Part shown: positions 44,396-53,517 of the stretch, piece by piece
Layout of the letters: the number at the start of each line of letters is the position of its first letter
Position numbering within the stretch: position 1 is the first letter of the stretch
From: Actinobacteria bacterium IMCC26207
GTDB lineage: Bacteria > Actinomycetota > Acidimicrobiia > Acidimicrobiales > Microtrichaceae
Assembly: GCA_001025035.1 (NCBI GenBank)
Contig: LCZK01000006.1
Location: forward strand, 1-64,000
Length of the DNA stretch: 64,000 nucleotides
Direction of reading: 5' to 3'
The notes under the pieces: model-generated
What the model saw: only the letters and a program-made list of their open reading frames with translations
Told to the model about the DNA's origin: nothing
The model's database searches: none
Translations under genes and position numbers: made by a program

Positions 44396-45277
44396 TCAGA
44401 GCAGGTCGAGTCCGAGGTCTATCACCGGCGCCGAATTTGTGATTGCTCCCACCGAAATCATGTCCACGCCAGTACCCGAATAGCTAGCAATGTTCTCCAG
44501 GGTGATTCCACCAGAGACTTCGAGCAACGTGCGGCGCTGCTGGCCACCTTGGCGAATCTCGGCGGCAGCTACGCAGGCCATGACTTCTTCTGGGCTCATA
44601 TTGTCTAACAAGATGGCATCAGCCCCCGCCTCGAGGGCCTCGATACATTGCTCCATGCGGTCGCATTCCACATGCACGGTGCGCGCCGGCCAACGATCCT
44701 TTCCAAGAGCAATCGCACTCGCAATTCCAACGCTTCCCAAATGATTGTCCTTGATGAGCATCCAGTCAGACAGGTTGCCGCGGTGGTTGCGACCGCCCCC
44801 TGCGCGTACGGCGGCTTTGGCCAAGGAACGCAGGCCGGGAATGGTCTTGCGTGTATCCCACACCTGGGCGCTTCCTCCTACTGCGGCTGCTTCGACAAAG
44901 GCCGCCGTGAGCGTGGCAATTCCTGAAAGGTGCCCTAAAAAATTGAGCGCAGTGCGCTCCCCGGTGAGAATCGAACTGAACGGGCCGCGTACTACCGCAA
45001 GCTGCTGTCCGGCAGAGATCTGATCTCCTTCGTCAACCCCCCAGGCCACCTGCACCTCTGCGTCGAGTTGAGCAAACGTCTCTGTGACACACATCGTGCC
45101 GGCTAGGCGGCCAGGAACTCGCGCCACGAACCGGGCCTCACCCAACTTTGCGGGCAGAAGCGCAGAGGTGAGGTCACCCAAGGGCGCTAGGTCTTCGGCA
45201 AGAGCGCGGGCAACCGCCTGCTGTACCTCAAAGAGTGGTGGGTTCAACCATTGGGAGTCTGCTGCAGGAGTGGTCAC
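44396..45277 (-). CDS. nadC: Nicotinate-nucleotide pyrophosphorylase (quinolinate PRTase)
   Basis: A 293-residue enzyme converting quinolinate and PRPP to nicotinate mononucleotide. Motifs: EDLAPLGDLTSALLP, GERTALNFLGHLSGIATLT, DTRKTIPGLRSLAKAAVRAGGGRNHRG (quinolinate-binding arginines), VHVECDRMEQC and AILLDNMSPEEV, then EVSGGITLENI. It starts 56 bases after nadB, whose product it uses after NadA; nadA is not in the window. Confidence 0.95.
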   Translation of the reverse strand: MTTPAADSQWLNPPLFEVQQAVARALAEDLAPLGDLTSALLPAKLGEARFVARVPGRLAGTMCVTETFAQLDAEVQVAWGVDEGDQISAGQQLAVVRGPFSSILTGERTALNFLGHLSGIATLTAAFVEAAAVGGSAQVWDTRKTIPGLRSLAKAAVRAGGGRNHRGNLSDWMLIKDNHLGSVGIASAIALGKDRWPARTVHVECDRMEQCIEALEAGADAILLDNMSPEEVMACVAAAEIRQGGQQRRTLLEVSGGITLENIASYSGTGVDMISVGAITNSAPVIDLGLDLL

Positions 45278-45332
45278 GGCATATGAGCTTTGCAGATTCC
45301 TCGAACCTGCCGCTGACGCAGCCCGAACGCCA

Positions 45333-46997
45333 CTAGCTACCCACCACTAGCCGATGGGCCTGAGCGGGGTCGAGACCGGGGTAATCAAGGCGCGCATGGG
45401 TGCCACGACTCTCTGTTCGAGCCAGAGCCGCAGCAACCAAGGTCTGCGCAATCTGCGCCAGGTTCTGCACCTCAGCCACGGCGACCTCCTGTTGATCCAT
45501 CGGAGCAAGCTCCGCCATCACCTGAGCTATTACTAGCGTTACTCGCTCGAGGGTCTCGGCACTTCGTTGCACCCCGGCATCAGTACTCATGGCCTGTTGT
45601 AAGCCCCGCTTGAGGCTTTGAGGAGTGACGGAACTGCTACCCGCCTGAAGGTTGGTTACAGGGGTGCCGGTCACATCTGCAGGGCTGGTCACATCTGCAG
45701 GGCTGGTCTCGTCGGCAGTGCTGGTCTGGGGTAGCGGCAGCGCAACACCAAGGATGCTGAGCGTGGGATCGTCTGATTCGGCAAAACCCAGCACTGAGCG
45801 CATAGCTCCCGTAGCCGACGGTCCAAAAGCTCCACTGGCAATTGATTCAATAGCTCGCGGCCCAAAGACCATGCCCTCAAGAAGGGAATTTGAGGCCAAA
45901 CGATTTGCACCATGCACACCAGAACAAGCGGTCTCTCCTGCAGCCCACAGCCCCGGCATAGAAGTGGCACCAAACAGGTCTGTAACAATGCCGCCGCACT
46001 GATGATGCGCAGCGGGCGCTACTGGTAGCCAGTCAGTCATGGGGTCAAGGCCCGATGCGACCAAGTCGGAATAGATCGTCGGGAACCGTTCTGCGAAATG
46101 ATCAAGGCCTGTTGCGTCGAGCCAGACATGATCGGTGTGCTGCTCAAGCATCTCGGCGAGGATGGCCCGGGACACAACATCGCGAGGCAGCATCTCATCT
46201 ACAAAGCGCTCTCCGGCGCTGTCGCGCAGAAGCGCCCCGTGGCCACGTAGCGCCTCTGACAACAGGGGCCGTGGAATACCAGGGTGGTACAGAGCCGTTG
46301 GATGAAATTGAAAGAACTCGAGGTCCGCAATAGCAACCCCAGCTCGCAGAGCCATCGCAACACCATCGCCAGTTGCAACCGAAGGGTTCGTCGTAATAGC
46401 AAAAAGTTGACCCGCTCCGCCGGTTGCAAGCAGCACATTCCTTGCCCGAACTTGCGTCACCTGCCCATTGGGATCGATGGCCTGTACACCAACGCAGCAG
46501 CCATCCTCGATCATCAAATCAAGGGCAAACGTGTGCTCATGCAGGACAGCCGCTGTGCGCCGAACTGCTGCGACTAGTGCACGCTCAATCTCTGCGCCAG
46601 TGGCAGCACCTCCGGCATGCACCACTCTGGCAACTGAGTGGCCGCCCTCTCGGGCAAGCTCCAAATTCCCGCGCTCATCGCGATCAAACTCGGCTCCAAG
46701 AGCAATGAGTTCTTCAACCCGCCGGGGGCCCTCGTCTACGAGGACTCGCACCGCATCGAAGTCACAGAGTCCCGCTCCCGCTGCGAGCGTGTCGGCCAAA
46801 TGCAGGTCGATTTCCTCTACGTTGCCGGAGAGTGCAGCCGCCACGCCCCCCTGTGCCCATCGGGTGGTCGCTAGATCAAGTCCACCTTTGGTAATGACAC
46901 CCGTTCGCAGGCCATGCGTACCCGCTGCTCGAACTGCTGCGGAAAGCCCAGCTACTCCGGAACCAAGAACCAAAAGGTCGAGCGGTGCAGAGGTCAC
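45333..46997 (-). CDS. nadB: L-aspartate oxidase
   Basis: A 554-residue FAD enzyme making iminoaspartate. FAD-binding start LLVLGSGVAGLSAAVRAA, then TRWAQGGVAAAL, EGGHSVARVVHAGGAATG, FFQFHPTALYH, and AAGETACSGVHGANRLASNSLLEG. The C-terminal helical part contains a non-conserved insert SPADVTSPADVTGTP from 18-base repeats (45669-45704). The GTG start overlaps the panC stop (GTGA). Confidence 0.95.
   Translation of the reverse strand: MTSAPLDLLVLGSGVAGLSAAVRAAGTHGLRTGVITKGGLDLATTRWAQGGVAAALSGNVEEIDLHLADTLAAGAGLCDFDAVRVLVDEGPRRVEELIALGAEFDRDERGNLELAREGGHSVARVVHAGGAATGAEIERALVAAVRRTAAVLHEHTFALDLMIEDGCCVGVQAIDPNGQVTQVRARNVLLATGGAGQLFAITTNPSVATGDGVAMALRAGVAIADLEFFQFHPTALYHPGIPRPLLSEALRGHGALLRDSAGERFVDEMLPRDVVSRAILAEMLEQHTDHVWLDATGLDHFAERFPTIYSDLVASGLDPMTDWLPVAPAAHHQCGGIVTDLFGATSMPGLWAAGETACSGVHGANRLASNSLLEGMVFGPRAIESIASGAFGPSATGAMRSVLGFAESDDPTLSILGVALPLPQTSTADETSPADVTSPADVTGTPVTNLQAGSSSVTPQSLKRGLQQAMSTDAGVQRSAETLERVTLVIAQVMAELAPMDQQEVAVAEVQNLAQIAQTLVAAALARTESRGTHARLDYPGLDPAQAHRLVVGS
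45669..45704. repeat. 18-base direct repeat inside nadB
   Basis: GGTCACATCTGCAGGGCT occurs twice in a row, with a degenerate third unit after it. It encodes PADVTS hexads in a linker of the enzyme. Confidence 0.88.
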
Positions 46998-47881
46998 TGG
47001 CTGATCGCAGCGTTGGAATCTAGGTCGAGCTCGCTCAGATCAAGGTTGTCGATCAACCGGACTGAACCAAAGCGAACGGCTCCAAAAAACCTGCTCCGAG
47101 CGTCTGCTTGGGTCAGAGGCCTCAGCGTGATTGGATCCACAACCTCGAGGTACTCTACCTGCCCGATTGCCTGAGTGCTGATCACATCCATCATCGTTGC
47201 ACGCAGTCGGTCAACAGAGGTCTCACCCCTACTCAGGGAACGCGCTGCAGCGACTAAAGCCTGAGCGAGCACCGGTGCAGCGGCTCGCTGTTCAGTGCTC
47301 AAGTAGACGTTTCGGCTCGACATGGCGAGGCCATCAGGCTCACGGCAGATCTCACAACCAACAAGTTCCACATCAAAGGACAGATCTCGGACCATGGCTT
47401 GCACAATGGCTAACTGCTGAAAATCCTTCTTCCCAAAGTAGGCCGTGCACGGTCCCGCGATGTTGAACAGTTTGGCTACCACGGTGCACATTCCAGCAAA
47501 GTGAGTTGGCCGCGACTCCCCTTCCATCACCGCCGACAATTCATTGACCGAAACCGATGTCAGCACGCCCTCTCGGCCAAGTGGGTACATCTCTTGCAGT
47601 CCGGGGAGGAACAACAGATCTGCACCGGCAGCCGCTGCAGTGCGCGAATCTCCGGGGGCATCTCTTGGGTATGAGGACAAGTCCTCGGTGGCTGCGAACT
47701 GCAGCGGATTCACAAACACAGTGGTAATGACAAGATCGCATTCTGCGGCAGCACGTTCAATCAGCGAGGCGTGTCCAGAATGCAAGTAGCCCATGGTGGG
47801 AACCAGTCCGATGCTCTGCCCCTGCAGTCGATGTTGCGCAATCTCTGCGCGCAATTCAGAGATTGTTGTCAGTGTTTTCAC
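46994..47881 (-). CDS. panC: Pantothenate synthetase
   Basis: A 295-residue ligase joining pantoate and beta-alanine with ATP. Motifs: VPTMGYLHSGHASLI (HIGH-like), VFVNPLQFAATEDLSSYPR, HFAGMCTVVAKLFN, YFGKKDFQQLAIV, and AMSSRNVYLS. Length is normal. It leads the panC-nadB overlap; the 155-base gap before it holds a hairpin. The DUF2520 gene upstream is a frequent panC neighbour and may supply pantoate-type chemistry. Confidence 0.96.
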   Translation of the reverse strand: MKTLTTISELRAEIAQHRLQGQSIGLVPTMGYLHSGHASLIERAAAECDLVITTVFVNPLQFAATEDLSSYPRDAPGDSRTAAAAGADLLFLPGLQEMYPLGREGVLTSVSVNELSAVMEGESRPTHFAGMCTVVAKLFNIAGPCTAYFGKKDFQQLAIVQAMVRDLSFDVELVGCEICREPDGLAMSSRNVYLSTEQRAAAPVLAQALVAAARSLSRGETSVDRLRATMMDVISTQAIGQVEYLEVVDPITLRPLTQADARSRFFGAVRFGSVRLIDNLDLSELDLDSNAAISQ

Positions 47882-47972
47882 CTACGCAGCCTAGAACCGA
47901 GCACTAGGGATTCTGCCCATACACATCGCTGCGCAGATGGACGAAGATATTGGTGTTCCGGCGGGAACCGAT

Positions 47973-48011
47973 CAGAGTCCCGAAGCCTCCCCAGGAGGTA
48001 TCGGGACTCTG
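47973..48011. terminator. Hairpin between the DUF2520 gene and panC
   Basis: CAGAGTCCCGA (47973-47983) pairs with TCGGGACTCTG (48001-48011) and an inner CCTCC/GGAGG pair extends it. A T5 run follows at 48017-48021 on the plus strand, although both neighbouring genes are on the minus strand, so a classic terminator would face the wrong way. It could be bidirectional or a panC leader element. Confidence 0.55.
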
Positions 48012-48036
48012 ACGTGTTTTTCCGGCTGTGCAGCAT

Positions 48037-48834
48037 CTACTTAGCGTCCAAGGCCTGCTCAAGTTGATGCATCTCGGCTTCTGAGGGCAGCGCATCTACG
48101 AGTGCTGCTGCTCGCAAAGCGAGCGACAAGTAGGCCTGGCGCTCCGACGGAGCTAACTCCTGCAGGTGCCGCATCACCGTCGACCAATCACCTCGGGACA
48201 CTGGCCCAGTGAGCGCAGCCCTTGGGCCAAGTTTGGAAACGTTATCGAGTGTTGCCCGAGACAGATCTAGAAATGCCTCAAGTGGCACGCCCAGATCTGT
48301 GGCGATTGCATCCACTTGGGCGAGCAGAGCCACCAGATGATTCGATGCCAGCACGGCCGCTGCGTGGTATCTAACTCGATCCGCGTCGGCCACTTGCATT
48401 GCACGACCACCGAGTGCAGCCACGACACTGCTTGCGAGCGGGTCGCCCGAGACAGCGAACCATGCTCCTTGCAGGGCCTGAGCACCCGTCTGCGGAGTAG
48501 CTAGAGCGATCAAGGGATGAATCGATGCTGTGCGCACGGCAGGAGCAAGAACCTCGAGGCCAAGCGAGCCAGCACAGTGGGCCACGACAACGGACTCATC
48601 GACCACCATTAGCGAGGCCACATGCGCAACCACTGGGTCGGGCACACAGATCAACACCAGATCTGCTTGTTCAGCAGTCACCAGTCGCACCCCTGTTGCT
48701 GTCGAGGCATTCTCTGACTGGGCGAACTGTTCGTGACTGACCAGGTCAACAGTCCACTGTGCCTGTTGCAATGCTAGGGCGAAGGACCCGCCGGCTTTCC
48801 CGGCGCCAATAATCCGAACCCGTTTAGCAGTCAT
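48037..48834 (-). CDS. Rossmann-fold / DUF2520 protein
   Basis: A 265-residue NAD(P)-binding protein. N-terminal VRIIGAGKAGGSFALALQQA is a dinucleotide-binding loop; LVLICVPDPVV and AHCAGSLGLEVL continue the domain; the C-terminal helical DUF2520 domain has RYHAAAVLASNHLVALLAQ and GPVSRGDWSTVMRHL. The fold resembles ketopantoate and 6-phosphogluconate-type reductases. Its regular place beside panC suggests a step near pantothenate, but activity is unproven. It starts 5 bases after folK ends. Confidence 0.88.
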   Translation of the reverse strand: MTAKRVRIIGAGKAGGSFALALQQAQWTVDLVSHEQFAQSENASTATGVRLVTAEQADLVLICVPDPVVAHVASLMVVDESVVVAHCAGSLGLEVLAPAVRTASIHPLIALATPQTGAQALQGAWFAVSGDPLASSVVAALGGRAMQVADADRVRYHAAAVLASNHLVALLAQVDAIATDLGVPLEAFLDLSRATLDNVSKLGPRAALTGPVSRGDWSTVMRHLQELAPSERQAYLSLALRAAALVDALPSEAEMHQLEQALDAK

Positions 48835-48839
48835 CTGGC

Positions 48840-49337
48840 TCAGAGCGGGTCGACCCGAATAACCGTGCCTTCTGCAAGGTTCAATTCTTGTTCGGTGACT
48901 AACTCAGGCGCAAGGTCTCGCAAAGGTGCCAGCACAAATCTGCGTTCTTTCCACCGGGGGTGAGGAATGGTCAAACGGGGGCTGTCTTGGACCACTCCGT
49001 CCATCCACAAGATGTCGATATCTAAGGTTCGTGCTCCCCAGCGGACGTCGCGGACCCGGTCCGAGGCTGTTTCGATTCGGTGGCAGATGCCGAGTAATTG
49101 ATCAGGGGAATGGCTCGTTGAAAGTTCGACCACAAGGTTGAGATAGGCCCCCTGCTCGGGTCCTCCCACTGGGTCGGTTTCATACACTGGGGACACTGCT
49201 ACCACGTCGGGGAGTGAGTCCACTGCAGCCTTCAGATATTGCCGGCGGTCGCCCAGATTCGAACCCAATGACAAAAACGCCCTAACTGCAGGAGCCGGGG
49301 CCGGCTGACTCGAGGCTGCCGATCCGCTAGAACTCAT
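48840..49337 (-). CDS. folK: 6-hydroxymethyl-7,8-dihydropterin pyrophosphokinase
   Basis: A 165-residue HPPK of folate synthesis. Motifs: AFLSLGSNLGDRRQYL, VSPVYETDPVGGPEQGAYLNLVVEL, WGARTLDIDILW (Mg-binding Asp pair) and IPHPRWKERRFVLAPL. Length normal. Its ATG overlaps the folB stop (ATGA). A Pro/Ser-rich leader of about 15 residues precedes the conserved core. Confidence 0.95.
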   Translation of the reverse strand: MSSSGSAASSQPAPAPAVRAFLSLGSNLGDRRQYLKAAVDSLPDVVAVSPVYETDPVGGPEQGAYLNLVVELSTSHSPDQLLGICHRIETASDRVRDVRWGARTLDIDILWMDGVVQDSPRLTIPHPRWKERRFVLAPLRDLAPELVTEQELNLAEGTVIRVDPL

Positions 49338-49726
49338 GCGGGGCGGCGGCGGGTGATTTGCACCCCTGAAGTGGCCAAATCATGCGGAACGGGTGGACGG
49401 AGCTTTGCCACGGAGATTCGCAGGCCCTCGATGCGGGGATCAACCGCGAAAACTGCCGTTGCGAGCTGTGCTGCTAGCCGTTCGAGTAGTTCAGGCTGAG
49501 ATGTCTCTACTGTTCGATTCAGCGAATCGCAGACTGCCCCGTAATCAACAGTGTCTGCGAGCGCATCGCTCATTCCAGCAGCAGTGAGGTCGATAAACAG
49601 ATCTAGATCTATCTGCAACGGTTGGGCACGAACCCGCTCCTCGGGAAGAACGCCAACAATGCCAACTACTCGCAGGCCGTGCACCGATATCTGATCCGGC
49701 GGATCAGCCGCCTCAGGACTAGGCAT
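49334..49726 (-). CDS. folB: Dihydroneopterin aldolase
   Basis: About 130 residues from the ATG at 49726 (MPSPEAAD), which follows the upstream stop at 49731 by 4 bases; an ATG at 49762 would overlap the phosphatase-like gene by 32 bases. Motifs: ISVHGLRVVGIVGVLPEERVRAQPLQIDLDL, DTVDYGAVCD and ERLAAQLATAVF. It converts dihydroneopterin to hydroxymethyl-dihydropterin for FolK, encoded next with overlap. Confidence 0.93.
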   Translation of the reverse strand: MPSPEAADPPDQISVHGLRVVGIVGVLPEERVRAQPLQIDLDLFIDLTAAGMSDALADTVDYGAVCDSLNRTVETSQPELLERLAAQLATAVFAVDPRIEGLRISVAKLRPPVPHDLATSGVQITRRRPA

Positions 49727-49730
49727 GGGA

Positions 49731-50243
49731 TCAGCGCAGTTCGACGAGACGAGCAGCTTCACCGACTAGTTGCCGACCATCTGCTCCGATCTGGCGGCCA
49801 GTGATGTGCTCTGTCAGAGCGATTGCCCGGGGTGGCTCTGGAACCATCTCGTTCCAGACCAAATACCCAGCAAGGAAGCCGACGAGTCGGTCAGAGAGCT
49901 CGTCCTGATGAAACATCAGCTTCTTATTCTCAGAGAGCAGCAGCCGAAGATCGGTGTAGGAGCGCTGCAGGTACTGAGGAAGATCCTCGGCGTGCGGGAA
50001 CGGCCAATGACGCCAACGAACACCAAGCTCGTCATAGCTATGCAGGTTGTTCGGCGCAGAGGAGACAGAAATCACAAAGTCGAAACCCTGTTCACGAATC
50101 CAGATGATCTCTTCTTGCCGACGAACCTTGCGGTGATTTTGCCCAAACCCACCTGGACGCTCACAGATAGCCAATTGGTCCTGAATCACCCAGTTGAAGT
50201 GACGAGGCTGAATTCCTTGCGCCCACTTGCCTTTTGCTGCCAT
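49731..50243 (-). CDS. Dual-specificity-phosphatase-like protein with catalytic Cys lost
   Basis: A 170-residue cytoplasmic protein. The order of elements matches bacterial dual-specificity phosphatases: FNWVIQDQLAICERPGG, EEIIWIREQGFDFVISVSS, HSYDELGVRWRHWPFPH, LLLSENKKLMFHQDELSDRLVGFLAGYLV. The signature HCxxxxxR is present in spacing as H-Q-D-E-L-S-D-R, with Gln for the catalytic Cys, so phosphatase chemistry should be impossible. It may bind phosphorylated ligands instead. It sits between folP and folB on the same strand in a folate run, so a regulatory or scaffold role there is possible but inferred. Confidence 0.75.
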   Translation of the reverse strand: MAAKGKWAQGIQPRHFNWVIQDQLAICERPGGFGQNHRKVRRQEEIIWIREQGFDFVISVSSAPNNLHSYDELGVRWRHWPFPHAEDLPQYLQRSYTDLRLLLSENKKLMFHQDELSDRLVGFLAGYLVWNEMVPEPPRAIALTEHITGRQIGADGRQLVGEAARLVELR

Positions 50244-50318
50244 TTCGCCACCTCCTCCCTGAGTCGGATCCTGCGAACCGAGCTTTTGAATCTGTTGGAG
50301 ACGTGATCGTAGGCGATT

Positions 50319-51173
50319 TCAGGGGATCAGGATATTCCCCGAGATTATTTTTGCGCCCTGAACGGCCGGTTCGACCTCATGAACTCGGACCATTTTTGCG
50401 CCCTGAATCATGGCCCACATTGCCGTTGCCAAGGAGCCGTCTACCCTGTCATCTAGGGGAACTAAGCGAGTTGCATCAGTAGAATCTGAGGCAGATTCAG
50501 CCTTACTGAAAGGCCCAAGGCCATCGTCAGAACGGGCAATCAACTCACCCAGAAATCTTTTTCGGCTGTTGCCGACTAACACCGGAAATCCCTCGGCTAC
50601 GAGCTGGTCTAGATGAGCCAGCAGGTCAATATTGTGCGCTGTGGTTTTGCCAAATCCGATTCCTGGGTCAACCCAGACTTCTTCAACTCCTGCGGCAACA
50701 GCTTGCTCAGCCCGTTGCACAAGAAAAGCTCGAACCTCACCGACCACATCTGCATATACCGGCGAGTTCTGCATGGTCAGAGGGTCTGCGCGCATATGCA
50801 TTGCGATCCAACCAACCCCAAGGTCTGCAGCAGTCGGCCAGAGCGAGGCACTGACATCGTTGATGAGCGTTGCCCCCGCACGAACTGCAGCCTGAGCAGT
50901 CTGCGCATTGCGAGTGTCGATCGAGATTCGTGCAGAGGAATCTGCAAGTAGGTCAGCGAGTACCTCAATGACTGGCAACACGCGGCGTTGCTCCTCGGCA
51001 GGGTCTACTTTCTGGGCGCCGGGTCGCGTTGACTCACCACCAACGTCGATCACCTGCGCGCCCTGGTCAAGCATCAACTCGGCATGGAGGCGCGCTTTTT
51101 CCAAAGACTCGTACTCGCCACCATCAGAGAATGAATCTGGAGTCAGGTTCAGAATCCCCATGACCTGGCTCAA
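50319..51173 (-). CDS. folP: Dihydropteroate synthase
   Basis: A 284-residue TIM-barrel enzyme joining p-aminobenzoate to the pterin diphosphate. Motifs: MGILNLTPDSFSDGG, VIDVGGESTRPGA, RISIDTRNAQTAQ, LINDVSASLW, WVDPGIGFGKT and LVGNSRKRFLG. The last third has VHEVEPAVQGAKI. It follows folE with 2 bases between them and is the target of sulfonamides in general. Confidence 0.95.
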   Translation of the reverse strand: MSQVMGILNLTPDSFSDGGEYESLEKARLHAELMLDQGAQVIDVGGESTRPGAQKVDPAEEQRRVLPVIEVLADLLADSSARISIDTRNAQTAQAAVRAGATLINDVSASLWPTAADLGVGWIAMHMRADPLTMQNSPVYADVVGEVRAFLVQRAEQAVAAGVEEVWVDPGIGFGKTTAHNIDLLAHLDQLVAEGFPVLVGNSRKRFLGELIARSDDGLGPFSKAESASDSTDATRLVPLDDRVDGSLATAMWAMIQGAKMVRVHEVEPAVQGAKIISGNILIP

Positions 51174-51175
51174 AA

Positions 51176-51877
51176 TTAATGGCCTGTCCCGATAAAGCGC
51201 ATGGCCTCGGACCGGGCTGCTACGTCATCTCTAAACAATCCTCGAACTGCAGAGGTGACAGTAGATGCACCAGTTTTTTTGATGCCTCGCATGGCCATAC
51301 ACATGTGTTCGGCCTCGATCACAACAAGGACGGCACGCGGTGCCAATGACGACTCAATCGCGTCTGCAATCTGAGCCGTGAGACGTTCCTGAACCTGTGG
51401 TCGCCGGGAGAAGCCATCTACAAGTCGAGCGAGCTTCGACAAGCCCGTGACACGACCATCCACATTTGGGATATAGGCAACATGAGCCTTTCCGAAGAAC
51501 GGAACTAGGTGGTGCTCACAGATGGAATACATGGAGATGTCACGAACCATCACCATTTCGTCGTGACCTGCATCGAAGGTCACCTTCAGGTGACGGGACG
51601 GGTCCTCGTGAAGGCCCGAACAGGTCTCGGCATACATGCGGGCAACGCGGGCCGGAGTATCGAGAACGCCCTCACGATCTGGGTCTTCCCCGATGGCGAT
51701 GAGGATCTCTCGAACGGCTTTTTGGATACGTTCCAGATCTACTGCCGGGGCCATAATTGGCGCCAGTGGGATGGGATCCGGAATATTCAGATCATTCTCT
51801 GGGGCAATAACGCGTGCACTCTCAGGACTACCTGCTGGGCTGCTGCCACCGGAAGAAGAGGTATCAATCTGGCTCAT
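51176..51877 (-). CDS. folE: GTP cyclohydrolase I
   Basis: A 233-residue type IA enzyme opening folate synthesis from GTP. A Ser/Pro-rich leader of about 45 residues precedes the core: [43 protein letters not shown] (zinc-binding Cys and His), [22 protein letters not shown] and [20 protein letters not shown], with the second zinc Cys in HMCMAMRG. In many actinobacteria ftsH lies between hpt and folE; here the gap is only about 70 bases. Confidence 0.95.
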   Translation of the reverse strand: MSQIDTSSSGGSSPAGSPESARVIAPENDLNIPDPIPLAPIMAPAVDLERIQKAVREILIAIGEDPDREGVLDTPARVARMYAETCSGLHEDPSRHLKVTFDAGHDEMVMVRDISMYSICEHHLVPFFGKAHVAYIPNVDGRVTGLSKLARLVDGFSRRPQVQERLTAQIADAIESSLAPRAVLVVIEAEHMCMAMRGIKKTGASTVTSAVRGLFRDDVAARSEAMRFIGTGH

Positions 51878-51948
51878 GTGCTTGGGCCTTTCGGAAAAGA
51901 AACATGACCCTGGGTGGGTGCATTTGAAGCCGCCGACAGGATACGACG

Positions 51949-52530
51949 TTACGGGGTACTTACCTCGTCAGGTTCATACACGGCAAGGTAGCGAAGGTTC
52001 CGGTACTTCTCGCCAACATCAAGCCCGTATCCCACCACAAAATCTCCGGGGATCGTAAAGCCCACGTACTTCACGCCCAAGCCCTCAAGGTCTGCTGCTT
52101 CTCTTGCCAACAATGTGCAGACTTCAAGACTCGCTGGCCCTCTGACCTCGAGACTGCGACGCAAGTAGCGAAGCGTGAGGCCCGTATCAACGATGTCTTC
52201 AACCAGGATCACATCCCGGCCCGTTAGATCGACGTCAAGGTCCTTGACCAGTCGCACGACGCCCGAGGTCCTCGTCGAGGACCCGTAAGAAGAAACAGCA
52301 ATAAAATCAATCTCTACCGGCAGATCGATAGCGAAAGCCAGATCGGTAGTGAATGCGTACGCACCGCGAAGCACACAGACCAGGAGCGGCCGACGATCCT
52401 GGTACTCCTCTGTGATCTGTGCCCCGAGTTCCTGAATCCGCTCAGCCAGTTGTTGTTCTGTGAGCAACACCCGACCAATGTTCGGGTCCTCGGTCAGACG
52501 GTGCTGGGCAGCAGGAGAGGGTTCATTCAT
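51949..52530 (-). CDS. hpt: Hypoxanthine phosphoribosyltransferase
   Basis: About 193 residues from the ATG at 52530, which overlaps the tilS stop by 8 bases. The longer frame to 52617 lies in tilS and is not conserved. Motifs: [53 protein letters not shown] (PRPP loop) and [18 protein letters not shown]. It salvages hypoxanthine and guanine to nucleotides. tilS-hpt is a widespread bacterial pair. Confidence 0.94.
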   Translation of the reverse strand: MNEPSPAAQHRLTEDPNIGRVLLTEQQLAERIQELGAQITEEYQDRRPLLVCVLRGAYAFTTDLAFAIDLPVEIDFIAVSSYGSSTRTSGVVRLVKDLDVDLTGRDVILVEDIVDTGLTLRYLRRSLEVRGPASLEVCTLLAREAADLEGLGVKYVGFTIPGDFVVGYGLDVGEKYRNLRYLAVYEPDEVSTP

Positions 52531-53515
52531 GTTCTTGGACAGTAGCCGTTCCCGAACAGGCCGACTGCTGAAGCGACAGCCTGCCGGCAGTTCTCGTAAC
52601 GCTCCAGCCATTTCCAACCTGACAACTCACCGACTGACCGCTAGCAACAGAAAGAATCCGTTCGATTGCAGCAGCATCGGGGGGATACACGATTCCAGTG
52701 GTGCGCACCCACCACATCCGTACTACCTGGGCTGCGAGTGCAGGCGGCAAGCACGAGAGGCCCTTTGCATCAGTCGGGTCCTCGGCTTCTGCAAGAGCAG
52801 CAATCAAATCGGCTTGGTCGGCGCAGAGTTCGGCAAGACGGCACAGCAATGGCGTCACGTCGCGAGCAGATACTTGGTTCAGTAGAGGTACGACCTCATG
52901 ACGAACACGATTGCGCACAAAACGAGGATCGTTGTTGCTGGGATCCAGGAAAGGCGCAATGCCCAGCTGGGCGCAGAGGAACTCGGTGTCTGCTCGCCGC
53001 AGTCCCAGAAGCGGGTGCTGCTGCGAACTCATCCCCGCTAGACCCGCAGGGCCGGTGCCACGCATAAGTCGAATCAGAAGGGTCTCTGCCTGATCATCAG
53101 CAGTGTGACCAAAGAGTGCATCAGCGGGCAGCACTTCGTGGCGTGCCGTTCGGGCTCGAGCTTCTAAGTCTGCACCCTGGTGAATCACAGCGGTTAAGGA
53201 GACGAACTGTGCACCCACGCCCTCTGCAAGTGAGGCCACGATCTGGGCTTCTTCTTGTGAGCCCTCGCGCAGCCCTTGGTCGACATGCAGTGCTGTCACT
53301 TGCGCGCCAGAGGCCACAGCCAAGATCAAGAGCGCCGTTGAATCAGGTCCGCCAGAAACTGCACAGTTCAGTTGTCGTCTCGTGCCGCTCTGCTCGGCGG
53401 GAAAAACACAGCGCTTCAGTAGCTCAGCTACGAGCGGAACTTCTGAGAGCTCATCTGGGGTGAACTTAGGAACGGAGGCGAATCGCGGAACTGCGCTATC
53501 GCCATGTGGAGCCAT
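52523..53515 (-). CDS. tilS: tRNA(Ile)-lysidine synthase
   Basis: About 330 residues from the ATG at 53515, which follows the upstream gene's stop by 2 bases. PP-loop NCAVSGGPDSTALL, HVDQGLREGSQEEAQ, FGHTADDQAETLLIRLMRGTG and RFVRNRVRHEVVPLL are typical. The C-terminal domain is short, as in many actinobacteria. The enzyme makes lysidine at the wobble base of tRNA-Ile(CAU). The 3' end overlaps hpt. Confidence 0.94.
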   Translation of the reverse strand: MAPHGDSAVPRFASVPKFTPDELSEVPLVAELLKRCVFPAEQSGTRRQLNCAVSGGPDSTALLILAVASGAQVTALHVDQGLREGSQEEAQIVASLAEGVGAQFVSLTAVIHQGADLEARARTARHEVLPADALFGHTADDQAETLLIRLMRGTGPAGLAGMSSQQHPLLGLRRADTEFLCAQLGIAPFLDPSNNDPRFVRNRVRHEVVPLLNQVSARDVTPLLCRLAELCADQADLIAALAEAEDPTDAKGLSCLPPALAAQVVRMWWVRTTGIVYPPDAAAIERILSVASGQSVSCQVGNGWSVTRTAGRLSLQQSACSGTATVQEHE

Positions 53516-53517
53516 GT

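Noticed and set aside
49250-49275. T-loop-like GATTCGAACCC resembling a tRNA
   Set aside because: It encodes the conserved GSNLGD region of folK; no acceptor stem around it.
52531-52617. Longer Hpt start
   Set aside because: Lies within tilS in another frame and has no family similarity.
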